A stretch of 11,605 bases of DNA from Pseudomonadota bacterium (lineage in GTDB: Bacteria; Pseudomonadota; Alphaproteobacteria; Acetobacterales; Acetobacteraceae). The stretch covers positions 1 through 11,605 of the forward strand of contig JAJZFF010000541.1 of the NCBI GenBank assembly GCA_021805485.1. The letters run 5' to 3'. The stretch's first letter is position 1. Each line of letters starts with the position of its first letter. Position numbers and translations under genes: made by a program. The notes beneath the pieces are model-generated. The model searched no databases and was not told the DNA's origin. It saw only the letters and a list, made by a program, of their open reading frames with translations. This document shows positions 7,502 through 11,605 of this stretch, piece by piece.

Positions 7502-7530
7502 TGTGTAGCGGAAGCGTTCCGCCACGTCGA
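7502..7530 (-). promoter_or_regulatory. Candidate promoter of dsbA-smc
   Basis: On the minus strand TCGACG (7525-7530) and GCTACACA (7502-7509) resemble the alphaproteobacterial TTGACG...GCTANAWC promoter, with the boxes 15 bases apart. The -35 matches five of six and the -10 keeps the GCTA core. Transcription would begin near 7495, just ahead of the GAGG ribosome site, giving a leader of about 15 bases. The match is moderate. Confidence 0.38.
7508..7522. repeat. 15-bp palindrome in the dsbA promoter, operator candidate
   Basis: GCGGAA-GCG-TTCCGC is a perfect 6+6 inverted repeat with a 3-base centre. It lies in the spacer and at the edge of the -10 of the proposed dsbA promoter. GCGGAAACG at 7531-7539 repeats the left half with one mismatch, 23 bases away (about two helical turns). 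Position and symmetry suggest a dimeric repressor site; the regulator is unknown. Confidence 0.4.
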
Positions 7531-7587
7531 GCGGAAACGGCGCCTGTGCTGGTCCGATGCATAGCCGATCGCCCCAGGAGTGACGAG

Positions 7588-7599
7588 AGCGGCGCCGCT
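7588..7599. repeat. 12-bp self-complementary palindrome in the divergent region
   Basis: AGCGGC-GCCGCT is a perfect even palindrome midway between the dsbA and apt promoters. Such GC-rich palindromes arise easily by chance here, so a regulatory role is only a possibility. Confidence 0.2.
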
Positions 7600-7646
7600 T
7601 CAATTCAGCGTGGCGCAGGTTTTGAAGCGTGCGCCACCGGATCGGG

Positions 7647-7674
7647 TTGCCACGGACGATACCTCGGCTATACC
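7647..7674 (+). promoter_or_regulatory. Candidate apt promoter giving a leaderless transcript
   Basis: TTGCCAC (7647-7653), a 13-base spacer and GCTATACC (7667-7674) fit the alphaproteobacterial housekeeping form TTGACGS-N10-14-GCTANAWC, with seven of eight positions matched at the -10. Counting seven bases on from the -10 puts transcription start at 7681, the A of the apt ATG. No Shine-Dalgarno precedes that ATG, which fits leaderless initiation. Confidence 0.5.
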
Positions 7675-7680
7675 GGCGCC

Positions 7681-8196
7681 ATGAATCTCAAGGATCATAT
7701 CCGCGGCATCCCCGATTTCCCGAAACCGGGGATCCTCTTCTACGATATCTCGACCCTGATCCGCCATGCGGATGCGTGGCAGGTGGCGATGGGACGGCTT
7801 GCCAAGGTGGTGCGCGCGCATCACCCGGACCTGCTTGCAGGCGTCGAGAGCCGCGGCTTCATCCTTGCCGCGCCGCTCGCCCTCAAGCTCGGTTGCGGCT
7901 TCATCATGCTGCGCAAGCGCGGCAAGTTGCCCGGCGCGACTGTCGGCTACGACTACGATCTTGAGTATGGGCAGGATCGGATCGAGATCCAGGCCGATGC
8001 GGTCCAGCCGGGCCAGCGGGTTGTCGTCGTCGATGACCTGCTTGCCACCGGAGGGACGATGGCCGCCGGTATCAAGCTGCTGCGGAAGGTGGGCGCAGAG
8101 GTTCCGGCCGCCGCCGCGTTGATCGAGCTGGCGTTCCTGAAAGGCAGGGATCGTCTCGATGTGCCGTTCGAAGCCCTTGTCAGCTACGATCAATAG
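7681..8196 (+). CDS. apt: Adenine phosphoribosyltransferase
   Basis: Apt salvages adenine by transferring phosphoribose from PRPP to make AMP in the cytoplasm. Seen: 171 residues, close to the family's 170-185. The family start [17 protein letters not shown] is at 8-23, AGVESRGF at 53-60, RKRGKLPG at 78-85, and the PRPP-binding loop [13 protein letters not shown] at 114-126 with its acidic pair and TGG. The frame is open upstream to 7498, but that extension has no family similarity and the ATG at 7681 begins exactly where Apt proteins begin. No ribosome site precedes it; a promoter ends seven bases upstream, so translation may be leaderless. A hairpin and a solute-binding protein gene follow immediately, with no separate promoter visible. 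Confidence 0.97.
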   Translation: MNLKDHIRGIPDFPKPGILFYDISTLIRHADAWQVAMGRLAKVVRAHHPDLLAGVESRGFILAAPLALKLGCGFIMLRKRGKLPGATVGYDYDLEYGQDRIEIQADAVQPGQRVVVVDDLLATGGTMAAGIKLLRKVGAEVPAAAALIELAFLKGRDRLDVPFEALVSYDQ

Positions 8197-8220
8197 GTTC
8201 GGGCCGCGAGGCCTCGAACC
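8196..8220 (+). promoter_or_regulatory. GNRA-capped hairpin spanning the whole apt-bug junction
   Basis: GGTTCG (8196-8201) pairs with CGAACC (8215-8220), and GGCC (8202-8205) with GGCC (8210-8213). One T bulges at 8214, and the loop is GCGA, a GNRA tetraloop. The stem starts at the last base of the apt stop and ends one base before the next gene's GTG. The only Shine-Dalgarno, GAGG (8208-8211), lies partly in the loop and partly in the stem. No T-run follows, so a terminator is unlikely and translational control is more plausible. Confidence 0.5.
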
Positions 8221-9294
8221 GTGAAGCGCCGTGCCGCGCTCGGTGCGCTTGGAACGATCATCGCCGGCTCTGCCCTGCCTTTTGCGCGCGCCAGCGATCT
8301 CCCTACGCCTGCCAACGCGATCTTTGCCGATACATTTGGCGGGTCCTACCGGATTGTTGTCGGTGGCCTGCCTGGCGGGCAGGCCGATCGCTGGGGGCGC
8401 GCGATTGCGCTTGGCCTGGAGAAAATCCTCTCACCCAGAACGCCGCTCCGCATCGAGACCGTCGGCGGGCAAGATGGGGTGACCGGCGCAAATCGCCTGC
8501 AGACATTGATGGTATCCGACGGTCATACGGCCGCGCTGTTGCCGGGCGAGTCGTCGATTGCTTTCCTGACCGGCGATCCGCGCGTGCATTTCCGGCCGGG
8601 TGAGTGGATTCCGATCCTCGCCGGACTCAGTTCCGGCGTGATCGTGTTGCGCGGCGGGGCTGGCCGACTGGCGCAAGCGGCGCCGGTCCGCCTCGCCGCC
8701 GCCGCGCCGGAAAGTCCGGACCTGGCCGCCATTCTGGCGTTCGAGCGTTTGGGGGTGCCGATTTCGCCGATTTTCGGACTGCGCGGCACGACGGCCGTGG
8801 CGCGCGCGTTCGGGCTTGGCGAAGTCGACGCGGTGATGCTGACTGGTGAGGATATTCCTGCCGATCTCGCATCCCTCCAGGCCGAAGGTGGCGCGGCGAT
8901 CTGTTCACTCGGTACCGTTGACCAGGCGGGACGAACAGTACGGGATCCGCGTTTCGCGAACGTGCCGACAGTTGCTGAGCTTGCCGGGATACGGCACGCG
9001 AAGGCGCTGTCGCCACCGCTCGAGCGGGCGTTCCAGGGCGTCGCGGCGGCGAGCCGCCTCGATTTCATCATGGTTTTGCCGCATCTGACGCCGGCGGCGT
9101 CGGTCGCGCTCTGGCGGCAGGCTGCACTTGGGGCGATTCAGGGATCCGCCTTGCAATCGGCGGCGACGGCGAGCGCAATCAGCCTGACCGTTAACGGTGC
9201 GGCGGTCGCGCTGGCGCCGATCGCCGCGTCGCCCGAAGCGCTGCTGGCGCTGCGCCAATTCCTGTTCACGCGGTTCGGCTGGCGGCCCAGCTGA
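8221..9294 (+). CDS. Bug/TctC-family periplasmic solute-binding protein, orphan
   Basis: Bug proteins are the periplasmic receptors of tripartite tricarboxylate transporters and bind small carboxylates or related compounds; the ligand here is unknown. Seen: 357 residues, somewhat longer than the usual 300-330. An export signal MKRRAALGALGTIIAGSALPFARA has twin arginines at 3-4. The family's first strand and loop, YRIVVGGLPGGQADRWGRA (43-61), shows the G-G-x-x-D-x-x-x-R pattern. ETVGGQDGVTGANRL (79-93) matches the N-rpGagG-iga region, and DPRFANVPTVAEL (242-254) is a hallmark. GTG 8221-8223 is the only possible start: an in-frame stop (that of apt) lies eight codons upstream. No TctA/TctB membrane genes are nearby. 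The sequence is divergent, so the family call is good but the function is open. Confidence 0.8.
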   Translation: MKRRAALGALGTIIAGSALPFARASDLPTPANAIFADTFGGSYRIVVGGLPGGQADRWGRAIALGLEKILSPRTPLRIETVGGQDGVTGANRLQTLMVSDGHTAALLPGESSIAFLTGDPRVHFRPGEWIPILAGLSSGVIVLRGGAGRLAQAAPVRLAAAAPESPDLAAILAFERLGVPISPIFGLRGTTAVARAFGLGEVDAVMLTGEDIPADLASLQAEGGAAICSLGTVDQAGRTVRDPRFANVPTVAELAGIRHAKALSPPLERAFQGVAAASRLDFIMVLPHLTPAASVALWRQAALGAIQGSALQSAATASAISLTVNGAAVALAPIAASPEALLALRQFLFTRFGWRPS

Positions 9295-9323
9295 TGCGCG
9301 GTCCGTCCGGGGCGGCAGCCTGA
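9294..9323 (+). CDS. Nine-codon mini-ORF linking bug to radA
   Basis: An ATG overlaps the bug stop codon as TGATG at 9292-9296 and opens a frame encoding MRGPSGAAA. Its TGA (9321-9323) directly touches the radA ATG (9324). It fills the gap exactly and is in the radA frame. radA has no clear Shine-Dalgarno, so stop-start reinitiation through this ORF could deliver ribosomes. Expression is not shown and chance cannot be excluded. Confidence 0.3.
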   Translation: MRGPSGAAA

Positions 9324-10723
<1,400 letters not shown>

Positions 10724-10724
<1 letters not shown>

Positions 10725-11287
10725 TGACCTGGGCTGACGGTATCGCGATCGGTGTCGTTCTTTTGTCCGGCCTACTGGCGCTGGCCCGTGGCTTTGTGCG
10801 CGAGGTGCTGGGCATCGGCGCCTGGATTGGCGCGGGCCTGGCTGCTTTCGTCTCTTACCCGCTGGTCGAACCCCAGATCACCGGCATTGTGGGAAACCCC
10901 AAACTGGTTCTGCCGGTGTCGATCGGGATCGTGTTCATCGTTGTTCTGATCGTCCTGTCGATCCTGAGCGCATGGCTTGGTTCGATGGTGCGGGATTCGG
11001 TGCTTTCAGGCGTCGATCGCACGCTGGGGCTCGCGTTCGGCCTCGTGCGCGGGGCGGTGATCGTCTGTCTCGCCTATATCGCCCTTTCGATCTTTCTCCA
11101 GCCATCCGAATGGCCGTCGGCGATCCGGCGGGCGAAATTCCTCACCTATGCGGAGAACGGATCGGCTTTCCTGGTGGCGTTCCTGCCGGCGGCCTACCGG
11201 CCGCACGTCGACAGGATCGGCCCTGCGGCGGCGCCGGCCGCTGCGCCGGTCAGTTCCGCCGCAGGCGGAATAGGACCCAGCCAGTAA
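10724..11287 (+). CDS. cvpA: CvpA family membrane protein
   Basis: CvpA was named for colicin V production in E. coli. It is a conserved inner-membrane protein of unclear molecular role, implicated in envelope homeostasis and commonly encoded beside purF. Seen: 187 residues with four predicted membrane helices at about 4-21, 28-46, 62-86 and 102-126. The family core GFVREVLGIGAWIGA (23-37) and DRTLGLAFGLVRGAVIV (98-114) are clear. The C-terminal 20 residues are an Ala/Pro-rich tail without recognisable structure. ATG 10724-10726 overlaps the radA TGA and has GGAGG seven bases upstream. A GTG three bases earlier would be too close to that site. Coupled translation with radA is likely. Confidence 0.94.
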
Positions 11288-11297
11288 GGTTGGGCAT

Positions 11298-11323
11298 GGT
11301 TCGATCCTCGACAGGGCCGAACC
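11298..11323 (+). terminator. Hairpin after cvpA, possible terminator or attenuator
   Basis: GGTTCG (11298-11303) pairs with CGAACC (11318-11323). Inside, CCT (11306-11308) pairs with AGG (11313-11315) around a CGAC loop. The outer stem may extend with the AGGTT and AACCT copies that flank it. It begins 10 bases after the cvpA stop. Only scattered T residues follow, so termination would be weak. The arms equal those of the apt-bug hairpin. Confidence 0.35.
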
Positions 11324-11336
11324 TAGGCATTATGTG
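11308..11336 (+). promoter_or_regulatory. Weak candidate purF promoter
   Basis: TCGACA (11308-11313), a 17-base spacer and TATGTG (11331-11336) make a sigma70-like pair with a poor -10. Transcription would start near 11343, about 25 bases before the purF GTG. The -35 box lies inside the preceding hairpin. Readthrough from radA-cvpA is a good alternative. Confidence 0.22.
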
Positions 11337-11367
11337 ACAGTTTCCGGTCGCAAGGGGATCAGGCGGC

Positions 11368-11605
11368 GTGACACAATCCGAAAATCCAGTCATTCGCGAC
11401 GACGATGACAAGCTGCACGAGGAGTGTGGCGTCGTTGGCGTCTGGAACGTCACCGATGCGGCGGCGATCACGGCGCTTGGTCTGCACGCGCTCCAGCATC
11501 GCGGCCAGGAGGCGACAGGCATCGTCACCCATGACGGGGTGCGTTTTCACGCGCACAAGGGGATTGGCCTGGTCGGTGACAATTACGGCGATGCCAAGGT
11601 CATGG
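11368..11605 (+). CDS. purF: Amidophosphoribosyltransferase, 3' end cut off by the window edge
   Basis: PurF makes 5-phosphoribosylamine from PRPP and glutamine, the committed step of purine synthesis. Seen: 79 complete codons, roughly the first sixth of the protein. LHEECGVVGVW places the glutaminase nucleophile at C20. LGLHALQHRGQEATGIVTHDG follows, a diagnostic Ntn-hydrolase segment. The 19 residues before C20 form a propeptide that must be removed for activity, as in Bacillus-type PurF; enzymes like E. coli's begin directly with Met-Cys. GTG 11368-11370 is the only start available, because an in-frame TGA lies at 11335-11337. AAGGGG (11352-11357) is the likely ribosome site, 10 bases upstream. 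The link to cvpA is widespread in bacteria. Its catalytic PRPP site is outside the window. Confidence 0.96.
   Translation, partial: MTQSENPVIRDDDDKLHEECGVVGVWNVTDAAAITALGLHALQHRGQEATGIVTHDGVRFHAHKGIGLVGDNYGDAKVM

Noticed and set aside
7498..7680. A longer apt start at 7498
   Set aside because: The added 61 residues have no Apt similarity and cover the proposed divergent promoters; the family start matches 7681.
11298..11310. GGTTCGATCC resembling a tRNA T-arm
   Set aside because: No acceptor stem, D-arm, anticodon arm or CCA surrounds it; it is part of a simple hairpin after cvpA.
11398..11412. DDDDK in the PurF propeptide as a protease site
   Set aside because: It matches the enteropeptidase site by coincidence; PurF propeptides are removed by self-processing before Cys.

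Overview
This is GC-rich, densely packed chromosomal DNA from an alphaproteobacterium. The separate Fo operon with both b and b' subunits, the dsbA-smc pair, and radA-cvpA-purF in sequence point that way. The protein sequences look most like Rhodospirillales/Acetobacteraceae, but that placement is an impression made without a database search. I see no IS element, phage gene, CRISPR array, rRNA or tRNA. No gene-free stretch exceeds about 200 bases.

The window is two blocks facing away from one 201-bp region at 7480-7680. The left (minus-strand) block reads dsbA, smc, atpI, atpB, atpE, atpF2 (b'), atpF (b), then purC, which runs off the left edge. The right (plus-strand) block reads apt, a Bug/TctC-type solute-binding protein gene, radA, cvpA and purF, which runs off the right edge.

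Functionally this is core metabolism and genome maintenance. The atp genes encode the membrane proton channel and peripheral stalk of ATP synthase plus its assembly factor; the F1 genes are not here. purC and purF are de novo purine steps and apt is purine salvage. Smc condenses chromosomes and RadA processes recombination intermediates. DsbA forms disulfides in the periplasm. The Bug-like protein has no transporter membrane genes beside it and is the least explained gene.

No new multi-gene system is evident. The interesting details are in the joints between genes: a promoter that would make apt mRNA leaderless; a palindrome inside the likely dsbA promoter; a GNRA-capped hairpin filling the apt-bug junction and overlapping the only Shine-Dalgarno there; a nine-codon mini-ORF that exactly fills the bug-radA gap; a signal-peptide-like start on the b' subunit; and a hairpin plus strong ribosome site before atpE.
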